A DNA stretch of 64,000 bases from Kibdelosporangium sp. MJ126-NF4. GTDB lineage: Bacteria > Actinomycetota > Actinomycetes > Mycobacteriales > Pseudonocardiaceae. The notes under the pieces were generated by a model, which was not told the origin of the DNA, ran no database searches, and was given only the letters and a program-made list of their open reading frames with translations. The stretch covers positions 1,204,001 through 1,268,000 of the forward strand of contig NZ_CDME01000011.1 of assembly GCF_000826545.1 (NCBI RefSeq). The letters run 5' to 3'. Both the position numbers and the translations under genes were made by a program. This document shows positions 42,755-51,506 of the stretch, in pieces. The stretch's first letter is position 1; every line of letters begins with the position of its first letter.

Positions 42755-44517
42755 GGCCTTGCCTCCGCGGGTGCTGGGTAGAGCGCTTCGATGTCGGCGG
42801 CGTGCCGCTGCTCGATGACCTGCCGCCGGAGTTTCAGGGTGGGCGTGAGTTCGCCGGTTTCCGGTGACCAGACGCGGTCGACGACGTGGAAGGCCTTGAT
42901 CTGTTCGGGCCGGGACAGCACCGCGTTGACCTGGTCGACCACCGCGGTCAACTCGTCGTGAATCCGGGTTTCCGCGGCGGCTTTCTCGTCGAGGACCAGC
43001 AGGGCCGTCAGGTACGGGCGGCGGTCGCCGATCACGGCGGCGTTGTCGATCAACGGGTGGGCCCGCAGCAGCGACTCCGCGCGGGTCGGCGCGATGTTCT
43101 TGCCACTGGCCGTGATGATCAGCTCCTTCTTGCGGCCCACGATCCGCAGCAGGCCGTCGGGATCAAGAGCGCCGAGATCACCGGTGGCCAGCCAGCCGTC
43201 CGCGTCCACCGCCGGTTCGACCCGCCCGTCGGCCTGGAGATAGCCGAGGAACACCAGCGGGCCGCGGACCAGCACCTCGCCGTCGGCGGCCAGCCGGATC
43301 TCCATGCCGGGCACGGGCAGCCCGACTGTGCCCGCCCGGTAGTGGTCCGGGTGGGTGGAGGTGGCCGTTCCGGTGGTTTCCGAGAGACCCCACACCTCCA
43401 TCACGGTGAGCCCCAGACTGCCGAAGAATTCCAGGACCTCCGCCGGGACCGGCGCGGACCCGCTGCCGAGGCGGACCGCGTCGGCCAGGCCGAGTCGTTC
43501 GCGCAACGGCCGCAGCACGTCCTGGTCCGCGACGGCCAAACGCCGGGCGAGGTCAGCGGGAACGTCGTCGCCGGTCGAGGCGATCCGGTACGCGTGGGCG
43601 GCCAACTTCCTGGCGGCGGCGACGGCAGCACGGCCGTGATCGTCCAATGCGGACAGCTGGCCCTGGATGCCCGCCGCGAACTTCTCCCATACGCGTGGCA
43701 CCCCGAAGAACCCGTGCGGGCGTACCGCGATCAGAGTGGGCAGCAGCCGCGTCTGGTCCGAGCAGATCGTGACGTGCCCGGCCGTGTAGACCGGCATGTA
43801 CAGGCCGAGCACCCGTTCGGCCACATGCGCCAACGGCAGGTACGCCACCGAACGTGGATGCCGGGGCCCCGGCTGGTTCAACTCGGTCGAGGCGCACTGG
43901 TAGAGCACGTTGCGGTGGGAGAGCACGACGCCCTTCGGGTCGCCGGTGGTGCCCGAGGTGTAGATCATCGCCACCGGATCGTCCGGCTGGACCGAGTCGA
44001 TCCACTGCTGTTCGAGCTCAGGCTGGTGATGGTCCCGGGCAACGAGGCCGGTGTAGTCGACGACTCGGATGTCCGGGTCGTCTGCCCGGTCGAGCAGGAC
44101 AACGGCGCGCAGCGCGGGCATCTCGGCCAGCGCCGGGCGCCAGCGGTCCACATCGGATGCCGTTTCCAGCACCACCACCGTGGCGCCGCTGTGCCGCGCC
44201 ACCTGCTGGATCTGGGGCGTGCTCAACGTGGCGTAGGTGGTGCACGGGATCGCGCCGAGGTGCACGGCGGCGAAGTCGACCACCCAGTGCTCCGGCCGCG
44301 CGGACATCGCGATGAGCATGCGGTCACCCCGGCGCAGCCCGACCGCGGCCAGCCCGTGTGCCGCCGCGAGTACCTCGTCGCGCAGTTCGCGCCATGTCCA
44401 GCGCGTGTCGGACCCGGTCAACGCCGGGAGGTCGGGGAACTCGGTGGCATTGCGCCGCAGCAACCTCGGCAGCGTCGACTCGCCGACCGCTCCGGTGATC
44501 TCTGATGCTGTCACCAC
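42751..44517 (-). CDS. Long-chain-type acyl-CoA ligase (AMP-forming)
   Basis: 588 residues from GTG 44517, set by GGGAGG 7 bases upstream. P-loop MIYTSGTTGDPKGV, A5 motif VWGLSETTGTAT, A7 motif WLATGDLG, and GRKKELIITASGKNIAPT typical of FACS/FadD15-like enzymes. It activates a fatty or isoprenoid acid to its CoA ester. First gene of a leftward pair with the acyl-CoA dehydrogenase, divergent from a two-domain TetR regulator. Together with Lcp and the hydroxylase this would complete polymer to aldehyde to acid to acyl-CoA. Confidence 0.9.
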   Translation of the reverse strand: MVTASEITGAVGESTLPRLLRRNATEFPDLPALTGSDTRWTWRELRDEVLAAAHGLAAVGLRRGDRMLIAMSARPEHWVVDFAAVHLGAIPCTTYATLSTPQIQQVARHSGATVVVLETASDVDRWRPALAEMPALRAVVLLDRADDPDIRVVDYTGLVARDHHQPELEQQWIDSVQPDDPVAMIYTSGTTGDPKGVVLSHRNVLYQCASTELNQPGPRHPRSVAYLPLAHVAERVLGLYMPVYTAGHVTICSDQTRLLPTLIAVRPHGFFGVPRVWEKFAAGIQGQLSALDDHGRAAVAAARKLAAHAYRIASTGDDVPADLARRLAVADQDVLRPLRERLGLADAVRLGSGSAPVPAEVLEFFGSLGLTVMEVWGLSETTGTATSTHPDHYRAGTVGLPVPGMEIRLAADGEVLVRGPLVFLGYLQADGRVEPAVDADGWLATGDLGALDPDGLLRIVGRKKELIITASGKNIAPTRAESLLRAHPLIDNAAVIGDRRPYLTALLVLDEKAAAETRIHDELTAVVDQVNAVLSRPEQIKAFHVVDRVWSPETGELTPTLKLRRQVIEQRHAADIEALYPAPAEARP

Positions 44518-44531
44518 AGGACACCCTCCCG

Positions 44532-44602
44532 GTGAATCTATGCGAATCACGATTAACTTATTGTGTCTTCATACCAGGTAGTGACCCTGATGGATAGATT
44601 CA
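44532..44602. promoter_or_regulatory. Divergent operator region with paired TGAATCTAT half-sites
   Basis: TGAATCTAT (44533-44541) recurs inverted as ATAGATTCA (44594-44602), perfect over 9 bases. The first copy is also part of a 19-base pseudo-palindrome at 44532-44550 (GTGAATC with GAATCAC). It is placed to control both the ligase operon and the two-domain TetR gene. Confidence 0.55.
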
Positions 44603-44644
44603 AGGTGCAGATTTACCCTCACATCGAGGTGTTAGGATCCGGGT

Positions 44645-45814
44645 ATGGCGACGACCCGGCCGCGCAACCGCAAAGCGGCGATCGCGCTTGCCGCGGCGGA
44701 GTTGTTCTGCGCGCGGGGCTTCCACAACGTCAGCATTGAGAGCGTCGCGCAGGTGGTCGGCATCACCGGCCCGGCGATCTACCGGCACTTCCCGACCAAA
44801 CAGGCCATGCTCGCCGCCGCGCTCGACGACCTGAGCGCGGCCTTCGTCGACTGTGTCCACTCGGCCGAACGGCTACAGGTGGCGCTGGCGGCGCTGGTGC
44901 GGTTCACCTTCGACCGTCGTGCGGTGACCCGGCTTTACCAATGGCAGGGCCGTTATCTCTCTCGCGAGTCGAGCGCCATGCTCGCCGAACGGTACGACAG
45001 CGCCGTCAGCGCGTTGCGTGGCATGCTGCTCGACACCCGGCCTGAACTGTCCAAACGGGATGCCTCGGTACTGGTCGCCGCGGCGCTGAGCGTCGTGGCC
45101 AGTCCTGCCACGCACCGGACCGCGCGCACCGGAGCAGCGGCGGAACAGACCATCTTGGACTGCGCGATGGCCGTGCTCGCGGCCGACCTTCCGCCGACGG
45201 AACCCCACGCGGAGCGTTCCCCGGCGGGGGACGCGCTGCTCGAGTTGCTGCCGCGGCGTGAACGGCTGCTGTCCGAGGCCATCCGGCTGTTCCACCAGCG
45301 CGGCTACCACGAGGTGAGCATCGCCGACATCGGCGCGGCGGCCGGGATCAACGCCTCCAGCGTCTACCGCCACTACGCGAGCAAAGCCGAACTGCTGGCG
45401 GCCGCGTACTACCGGGCCACCAGCCGCCTCGAGCTCGCCACCGCCGAGGCGCTCGCCGGTGCGGGCACGCGGGAGCAGGCGCTGTCCCGTCTGGTCGACA
45501 CGTACGTGCGGATCACGTTCGAGCAGGCCGATCTGGCGGCGGTGTACGTCTCGGAGAGCGACAACCTGCCCGCCGCCGACCTGCGGCAGCTCAGGATCGC
45601 GCAACGCGGGCACGTCAACACCTGGGTGGACCTCGCATCCATAGTGGATGGTGAAGTGCCCGCGCTGGTCCGGTTCCGGGTGCACGCGGCGTTGAACGCG
45701 GTGACCGACCTCGCGCGGTCACAGGGCGCGTCCGTCACCGAGGCGCGTGCGGCAGAGCTTGCCCGCGTGGTGGTGCTGTGCTCGCGCGCACGATCAGCTC
45801 AGTCGGGACGTTGA
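44645..45814 (+). CDS. Two-domain (tandem) TetR-family regulator
   Basis: 389 residues, double the usual size. Two full TetR units in one chain: helix-turn-helix 1 at about 15-55 (FHNVSIESVAQVVGITGPAIYRHF) and helix-turn-helix 2 at about 210-250 (YHEVSIADIGAAAGINASSVYRHY), each followed by its own helical domain. It diverges from the acyl-CoA ligase/dehydrogenase pair and probably represses it with a CoA ester as the signal; that is inference. The 3' end overlaps the convergent lacI-type gene by 80 bases. Confidence 0.85.
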   Translation: MATTRPRNRKAAIALAAAELFCARGFHNVSIESVAQVVGITGPAIYRHFPTKQAMLAAALDDLSAAFVDCVHSAERLQVALAALVRFTFDRRAVTRLYQWQGRYLSRESSAMLAERYDSAVSALRGMLLDTRPELSKRDASVLVAAALSVVASPATHRTARTGAAAEQTILDCAMAVLAADLPPTEPHAERSPAGDALLELLPRRERLLSEAIRLFHQRGYHEVSIADIGAAAGINASSVYRHYASKAELLAAAYYRATSRLELATAEALAGAGTREQALSRLVDTYVRITFEQADLAAVYVSESDNLPAADLRQLRIAQRGHVNTWVDLASIVDGEVPALVRFRVHAALNAVTDLARSQGASVTEARAAELARVVVLCSRARSAQSGR

Positions 45815-46805
45815 CCGGAGCGGCGGCGCGGGTGCGCGTGGTGATCTCGGTGAGCAGCGCCGAGACCGCGTGGCGTCCGACGGCCTCGAACGACTGTCGG
45901 ACCGTGGTGAGGGGCGGGCTGAAGTACGCCGACTCCTCCATGTCGTCGAAGCCGACGACGCTCACGTCTCCGGGCACCGCGCGGCCCCGTTCACGCAACG
46001 CCCGCAGCAGGCCGAGCGCCATCTGGTCGTTCGCGGCGAACACCGCTGTGACAGCCGGGTCGGCGGCCAGCCGCAGACCGTGCTCGTAGCCCGACCGTGC
46101 CGACCAGTCACCGGTCGACACCGGGGGCACGTCCCGCCCGGCGTGTTCCAGCGTCGAACGCCATGAGCGCTGGCGCCGTTCGGCCGCGTAGGACTGGGGC
46201 GGCCCGGCGATGTGCCAGACGGTCCTGTGTCCCAGGTCGAGCAGGTGCCGGGTCGCGGAGGCGGCGCCTTCGGCCTGGTCGGTGTCGACCACCGGGTAGT
46301 CGTAGTGCGCGCTGGAGTCGATGACGACGACAGGCAGGCCGTCGGGCAGTTCGATCTCGCTCTCGTCCAACTGGTGTTGTTCGATCAGGATGATGACGCC
46401 GTCGACCGCCTGCTCGTCGAGGCGGCTGAACGCTCCGGCGACCTCGCCCTGCGTGGGCCCGCTCACCGGCATCAGGCTGATCGAGAAACGCTCGGCCACG
46501 ACCGCGCTCGCGATGGCGTTGAGCGTGCGGCTGTTGCCGAGGCTCGGCTCGGCGGAGATGATCACGCCGATCGTGCGGAACCGACCGTTGCGCAGGGCAC
46601 GCGCCGCGCTGTTGGGCCGGTAGCCGACGCGGCGCATGGCCGCGAGCACACGGTCCCTGGTGGCGTCGTCGACGTTCGTCCTGCCGTTGGCGACGCGGGA
46701 GACCGTCTGGCCCGAGACCCCGGCCTCCCTGGCCACGTCGGCCATGGACGGACCTCTTGCACCGCTGTCGCGCACGCGTGCCGACTCCCTCGCCGTCCTG
46801 GACAT
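45735..46805 (-). CDS. LacI-family regulator of the galactan genes
   Basis: 356 residues. The helix-turn-helix is MADVAREAGVSGQTVSRVAN at 21-40, then the hinge (YRPNSAARALRNGR) and a periplasmic-binding-protein-like sugar domain. ATG 46805 overlaps an operator and has no ribosome site; ATG 46745, 20 codons in with AAGAGG upstream, is an alternative and gives the usual LacI N terminus. It diverges from the GH35 gene and should repress it and itself. The C terminus runs 80 bases into the convergent two-domain TetR gene. Confidence 0.87.
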   Translation of the reverse strand: MSRTARESARVRDSGARGPSMADVAREAGVSGQTVSRVANGRTNVDDATRDRVLAAMRRVGYRPNSAARALRNGRFRTIGVIISAEPSLGNSRTLNAIASAVVAERFSISLMPVSGPTQGEVAGAFSRLDEQAVDGVIILIEQHQLDESEIELPDGLPVVVIDSSAHYDYPVVDTDQAEGAASATRHLLDLGHRTVWHIAGPPQSYAAERRQRSWRSTLEHAGRDVPPVSTGDWSARSGYEHGLRLAADPAVTAVFAANDQMALGLLRALRERGRAVPGDVSVVGFDDMEESAYFSPPLTTVRQSFEAVGRHAVSALLTEITTRTRAAAPVNVPTELIVRASTAPPRGQALPHAPR

Positions 46806-46818
46806 GTTTACGTGAACA
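46805..46818. promoter_or_regulatory. LacI-type operator 1
   Basis: TGTTTACGTGAACA, a pseudo-palindrome around a central ACGT, overlapping the possible ATG 46803-46805 of the LacI gene. Its twin is 34 bases away centre to centre. Confidence 0.8.
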
Positions 46819-46838
46819 GGTTAGCCTCGGCGCGTCCA

Positions 46839-46852
46839 TGTTGACGTAAACA
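46839..46852. promoter_or_regulatory. LacI-type operator 2
   Basis: TGTTGACGTAAACA shares the TGTTNACGTNAACA consensus with operator 1. The two sites fill the space between the divergent lacI-type and GH35 genes, allowing cooperative or looped repression of both. Confidence 0.8.
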
Positions 46853-46878
46853 TGCGCCGCGTCGGAGGGACGAGCCGG

Positions 46879-48624
46879 ATGCCTGACTTCGCCATCGGCG
46901 AGACCGACTTCCTGCTCGACGGGCGGCCGTTGCGAATCCTGTCCGGCGCGCTGCACTACTTCCGGGTGCATCCGGACCTGTGGGCCGACCGGATCGAGAA
47001 GGCCAGGCAGATGGGCCTGAACACGATCGAGACCTACGTCCCGTGGAACGCGCACGCCCCCGAGCCCGGCGAGTTCGACCTGTCCGGCGGCCTCGACCTC
47101 GACCGGTTCCTCCGGTTGATCGCGGCGGCCGGGATGCACGCGATTGTCCGGCCAGGGCCGTACATCTGTGCCGAGTGGGACAACGGCGGCCTGCCCACGT
47201 GGCTGGTGCGCGACCCGGAGGTCGGCGTGCGCCGATACGAGCCCCGGTACCTCGCCGCGGTCCGCGAGTACCTCGACAACGTCTACCGGGTGGTCGCGCC
47301 GCACCAGGTCGACCGCGGCGGTCCGGTCCTGCTGGTGCAGATCGAGAACGAGTACGGCGCGTACGGCGACGACAAGCGTTACCTCGCCGTGCTCGTGGAC
47401 CACACCCGGGCCGCGGGGATCACCGTCCCGCTCACCACCGTCGACCAGCCGACGCCAGACATGCTGGCGGCGGGCAGTCTCGACGGACTGCACCGGACCG
47501 CGTCCTTCGGTTCCCGCAGCACCGAACGCCTTGCCACGCTGCGAGCCCACCAGCCGACCGGGCCGTTGATGTGCAGCGAGTTCTGGAACGGCTGGTTCGA
47601 CCACTGGGGCGCGCACCACCACACCACGTCGGCGGCGCAGGCCGCGGCCGACCTCGACGCGCTGCTGGCGGCGGGCGCGTCGGTCAACCTCTACATGTTC
47701 CACGGCGGCACCAACTTCGGCCTCACCAGCGGCGCGAACGACAAGGGCGTCTACCAGCCGACCGTGACCTCGTACGACTACGACGCTCCACTGGACGAAG
47801 CGGGCAACCCGACGGCCAAGTACCACGCCTTCCGCGAGGTCATCGCCCGCCACCACAAAGTGCCGGACACCCTGCCCGGCGCGGCGCGGCCCGCGCCCGC
47901 GTTCACCGTGCCGCTGGGCGATCCGGTTCGCCTGCTGGACGCGCCACACCGCTGGGGCACCTGGCAGACCCACGCACACCTGCCCACATTGGACGAACTC
48001 ACCCCCACGCCACGCCTTGCGTTGCTGCGCACGAGAATCACCGGCGACCACGCGGGAGTCCTGATCTTCGGTGAGGTCCGTGACCGGGCGACCGTGTTCC
48101 TCGACGGCGAGCAGATCGGTGTGCTGCTGCGGGAACACCACGACCGCGCGGTGGCACTGCCCAGGGCGAATGGCGAACTTCTCGTGCTGGTGGAGGACCA
48201 GGGGAGAGTCAACTACGGGCCGCGCATCGGCGAGCCCAAGGGCATCATCGGCGGCGCCACGCTGAACCACCGCCCACTGTCCACATGGGAAGTCCTGTCG
48301 ATCGACCTGTCCGAGGTGCCGGGGCCGCCCGCCGCCACTGCCAGTGCGTGCACGGCAGGTCCGGCCGTGCTGCGCGGGAAGTTCGATGCGGAACAGCCGT
48401 CGGATCTCTTCATGGACACCGGCTGCTGGGGGAAGGGAATGGCGTGGGTCAACGGTTTCCTGCTCGGCCGGTACTGGCGGCGGGGCCCGCAGCGGACGCT
48501 GTACGTGCCGAGCCCGGTCGTCCAAGCCGGTACCAACGAGATCGCCGTCCTCGAACTGGACACCGTGATCGAACCCGAGGCCCGGTTCGTCCCACGGCCA
48601 CTGCTGGGGCACACCGAGTCCTGA
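46879..48624 (+). CDS. GH35 beta-galactosidase
   Basis: 581 residues from ATG 46879 (GGAGGG upstream; the earlier ATG at 46852 lies in the operator). The GH35 barrel has VRPGPYICAEWDNGGLP, acid/base Glu158 in QIENEYG, and nucleophile Glu234 in CSEFWNGWFDHWG; small beta domains follow. No signal peptide, so it should act inside the cell on imported galactosides. Probably one operon with the secreted galactanase 33 bases downstream, under the LacI-type repressor. Confidence 0.92.
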   Translation: MPDFAIGETDFLLDGRPLRILSGALHYFRVHPDLWADRIEKARQMGLNTIETYVPWNAHAPEPGEFDLSGGLDLDRFLRLIAAAGMHAIVRPGPYICAEWDNGGLPTWLVRDPEVGVRRYEPRYLAAVREYLDNVYRVVAPHQVDRGGPVLLVQIENEYGAYGDDKRYLAVLVDHTRAAGITVPLTTVDQPTPDMLAAGSLDGLHRTASFGSRSTERLATLRAHQPTGPLMCSEFWNGWFDHWGAHHHTTSAAQAAADLDALLAAGASVNLYMFHGGTNFGLTSGANDKGVYQPTVTSYDYDAPLDEAGNPTAKYHAFREVIARHHKVPDTLPGAARPAPAFTVPLGDPVRLLDAPHRWGTWQTHAHLPTLDELTPTPRLALLRTRITGDHAGVLIFGEVRDRATVFLDGEQIGVLLREHHDRAVALPRANGELLVLVEDQGRVNYGPRIGEPKGIIGGATLNHRPLSTWEVLSIDLSEVPGPPAATASACTAGPAVLRGKFDAEQPSDLFMDTGCWGKGMAWVNGFLLGRYWRRGPQRTLYVPSPVVQAGTNEIAVLELDTVIEPEARFVPRPLLGHTES

Positions 48625-48657
48625 ACCGAAGATCCTGAACCGAAGGGAAGTTCACCG

Positions 48658-50643
48658 GTGAACCTCCGTCGACTCCTCACCGTCCTCTGTGTTCCTCTGA
48701 TGGCCGCAGCGGCCGTTCCCGCTGTCGCGGCGGCAACCGAACAGGTCACGGTCCGGCCCGATCCCACCTACCGGCAGCAGCCCTTCCAAGGGTGGGGCGC
48801 GAGCCTGGCGTGGATGGCCGAGGCGACCGGCGGCTACCCCGACGAGATCCGCACCCGGCTCGCGGACATGGTCTTCGGGCCGGACGGGATGAACTTCACC
48901 ATCGCACGGTTCAACATCGGCGGCGGCAACGCCCCGGACGTCCCGCCCTACCTGCGCCCCGGCGGTGCGGTACCGGGCTGGTGGAAGGCACCCGATGGCA
49001 CCACGCGCCACGACAAGGACTGGTGGACACCGGGTGATCCGGCCGAGTTCGACCCGGCGGCCGACCCGAACCAGCGCTGGTGGGTGGACCGTATCCGCGA
49101 CCGGGTGACCACATGGGAGGCGTTCAGCAACTCGCCGCCGTACTTCCACACCGTCTCCGGTTATGTCTCCGGTGGGTTCAAGGCCACCGACGACCAGCTG
49201 CGCACCGACAAGATCGGGGACTTCACCGCCTATCTCGCGCAGGCCGCGCGAACCGTCGAACGGGCACACGGCATCACCTTCGCCTCGGTGAACCCGTTCA
49301 ACGAGCCGAACACCGACTACTGGAAGACCACGCTCGGCGCCGACGGCAACCCGACCGGCGGCCGTCAGGAAGGCGCCCACATCGGGCCCGGCCTGCAGTC
49401 CCAGGTGATCCCGGCGATGACACAGGCGTTGCGCTCGACCGGTTCCCGCGCGATCGTGTCCGCGCCGGACGAGACCAACCCGGACATCTTCGCCGCCGAC
49501 TGGCACGGCTGGTCGGCCGCGTCCCGTGCCCAGGTCGGACGGCTCAACGTGCACACGTACGGCACCGGGAACCGGCCGATCCCGCGTGATCTGGCCAAGG
49601 GCGCGGCGAAACCGCTGTGGATGAGCGAGGTCGGCGGCAGCTGGAAGGACGGCCAGGACTTCACCAGCATGGACCCCGGGCTCGGCCTGGCCACCCAGAT
49701 CACCGGCGACCTGCGCGAACTCGAACCCACGGCGTGGATCAGCTGGCAGCCGATCGAGGACTACAACAACATGAAGCCGGGCGGCGAGTCACCGCTGGGG
49801 ATGAACTGGGGCGAGATCCAGGTCCCGTTCGACTGCCCGCCGGACGCCACTCTGCTGACGTGTCCGATCAGGACGAACACCAAGTACCACACGCTGCGCA
49901 ACTTCACCCACTACATCAAACCCGGTGACCGCCTGATCGGCGTGAACAACACCGCCTCCACCGCCGCGATGCGCGGCGAGAACCTGGCGACGGTGGTGCA
50001 CACCAACTCCTCGTCCGCCGCTCGTGACGTCACACTGGACCTGTCCGGCTTCGCCCACGTCACCGGCGGTGCGAGCGTCACACCGGTCGTCACCGACGTC
50101 GGCGGCGCGCTCAAGCCCGGCCCCGCGGTGCGGGTGGTCGACAAGAAGGCCACCATCCGGGTTCCGGCCCGCTCGGTCACCAGCCTCGTCGTCAGCGGCG
50201 TCAGCTCGGCCGCGCCCGGAACGGGAATCGGCTCGGGCGCGACGTTCTCGCTGACCGGCGTGCAGAGCGGCAAGTCGTGGAGCGCGGAGCACGGCGGGCT
50301 CGTGCAGCGCACCACGAACGCCTCGGCGCCCGCGCAGCGTTGGACGTTGACCAACCGGACCGGGCAACACGGCAACCGCGACCAGTTCACCATCACCAAC
50401 ACCGCGACCAGGCAGGTGCTCAGCGCCTCCGGCGGCGCCGTGACACTGGCCGCGCCCGGAACCGACGACGCCGCGTCGCGCTGGATCCTGTCCACCACAG
50501 GCGACACCACCTGGGCGTTCGTCAACGTGGGAACCGGCCAGATGCTGGACGTCATCGGCGAATCACGCGAGGACGGCGCCCGGATCGGCCTCTACCGTCC
50601 CACGAACGGGGCCAATCAACGCTGGACCGTGGTCTCAAGGTAA
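48658..50643 (+). CDS. Secreted GH30-like endo-beta-1,6-galactanase with ricin-type lectin domain
   Basis: 661 residues. GTG start with an AAGGGA site and a Sec signal peptide (MNLRRLLTVLCVPLMAAAAV). The clan-A barrel (about 35-400) resembles bacterial endo-beta-1,6-galactanases of GH30. FQGWGASLAWMAE is near the start, acid/base Glu216 is in NPFNEPNTDYW, and nucleophile Glu324 in MSEVGGSW. A beta domain follows, then a C-terminal ricin-B/CBM13-like domain (AQRWTLTNR, ASRWIL and NQRWTV repeats). It would cut beta-1,6-galactan side chains of arabinogalactan outside the cell, feeding the GH35 enzyme. Confidence 0.87.
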   Translation: MNLRRLLTVLCVPLMAAAAVPAVAAATEQVTVRPDPTYRQQPFQGWGASLAWMAEATGGYPDEIRTRLADMVFGPDGMNFTIARFNIGGGNAPDVPPYLRPGGAVPGWWKAPDGTTRHDKDWWTPGDPAEFDPAADPNQRWWVDRIRDRVTTWEAFSNSPPYFHTVSGYVSGGFKATDDQLRTDKIGDFTAYLAQAARTVERAHGITFASVNPFNEPNTDYWKTTLGADGNPTGGRQEGAHIGPGLQSQVIPAMTQALRSTGSRAIVSAPDETNPDIFAADWHGWSAASRAQVGRLNVHTYGTGNRPIPRDLAKGAAKPLWMSEVGGSWKDGQDFTSMDPGLGLATQITGDLRELEPTAWISWQPIEDYNNMKPGGESPLGMNWGEIQVPFDCPPDATLLTCPIRTNTKYHTLRNFTHYIKPGDRLIGVNNTASTAAMRGENLATVVHTNSSSAARDVTLDLSGFAHVTGGASVTPVVTDVGGALKPGPAVRVVDKKATIRVPARSVTSLVVSGVSSAAPGTGIGSGATFSLTGVQSGKSWSAEHGGLVQRTTNASAPAQRWTLTNRTGQHGNRDQFTITNTATRQVLSASGGAVTLAAPGTDDAASRWILSTTGDTTWAFVNVGTGQMLDVIGESREDGARIGLYRPTNGANQRWTVVSR

Positions 50644-50710
50644 CTGCAAGGTCTCGCCGACACCGTTTCGGGAAAGTCTCACATTCACCCGACCCGGAAG
50701 GGGAGATCGC

Positions 50711-51457
50711 ATGATCACCCGTCGTTCACTGCTCATCGGCTCAGCAGCCGCCGCCACCGGAGTCGCCTTGGCGCCCACCGCCCAGGCCGCCGCGTGCGGA
50801 CCGGATGTCGAGCTGCGGGCGAGCCCGAACCTCGCGGTGACCGTGCGCACCCGCTCGGGGTGGGGTGCCGACGAGAGCTACCGGTTCAAGGACGGCAAGG
50901 AGATCTGGCCGCCGGAGTACTTCAAGGCGCAGACGTTGACCGTGCACCACGAGGGCGCGGGCACGGGCGGCGACCCGGCGGCGCGGGTCCGCGGCATCCA
51001 CAAGCTGCAGGCCGTGGACAACGGCTGGGGCGACATCGGCTATCACCTGCTCATCGGCTCCGACGGAGTGATCTTCGAGGGCCGGTGGTCCGGTGACGAC
51101 TGCGTGCCGGTGTTCGCGGGCACCGGCGTGAATCCCGTCAACGCCGCCCACGTGGTCAACTACAACGCCGCCAACATCGGCATCTGCCTGATCAACAACC
51201 TCAGCACGGTCGAGCCCACCGCTGCCGCGCTGGAGAGCCTGGCCAAGGTGGCGGCGGTGCTGAGTGTGCGCTGCGGGCTGGACCCGCTCGGCACGACGAA
51301 CTACGTCAACCCGCTCCTCCCCGACAAGCGCAAGACCGTGCCCACGATGTCGCTGCACCGTGAATGGGTCGCCACCGAATGCCCCGGTGCGAAGCTGGTG
51401 CCGAAGATGACGCAGGTGAAGGCCAGGGTGGCCGAGCTGGTCAAGGCCAGTCGATGA
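50711..51457 (+). CDS. Exported PGRP-domain N-acetylmuramoyl-L-alanine amidase
   Basis: 248 residues. Tat-type signal (TRRSLLIGSAAAATG), then a peptidoglycan-recognition/amidase domain: RSGWGADE, LTVHHEGAG with the first zinc His, GWGDIGYHLLIGSDG, NIGICLINN, and MSLHREWVATECPG with the second His and the Cys ligand. It would cut the bond between muramic acid and L-alanine in peptidoglycan outside the membrane. ATG is preceded by GGAAGGGGAG. Own transcription unit, ended by the hairpin at 51471. Confidence 0.9.
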   Translation: MITRRSLLIGSAAAATGVALAPTAQAAACGPDVELRASPNLAVTVRTRSGWGADESYRFKDGKEIWPPEYFKAQTLTVHHEGAGTGGDPAARVRGIHKLQAVDNGWGDIGYHLLIGSDGVIFEGRWSGDDCVPVFAGTGVNPVNAAHVVNYNAANIGICLINNLSTVEPTAAALESLAKVAAVLSVRCGLDPLGTTNYVNPLLPDKRKTVPTMSLHREWVATECPGAKLVPKMTQVKARVAELVKASR

Positions 51458-51470
51458 TGCCGTGAGCGCC

Positions 51471-51500
51471 GCGCGGCGGACCGGAGTCGAGCCGCCGCGC
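51471..51500. terminator. Hairpin between amidase and reductase genes
   Basis: GCGCGGCGG (51471-51479) pairs with CCGCCGCGC (51492-51500) around a 12-base loop, between two convergent genes. Confidence 0.75.
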
Positions 51501-51506
51501 GCATGG

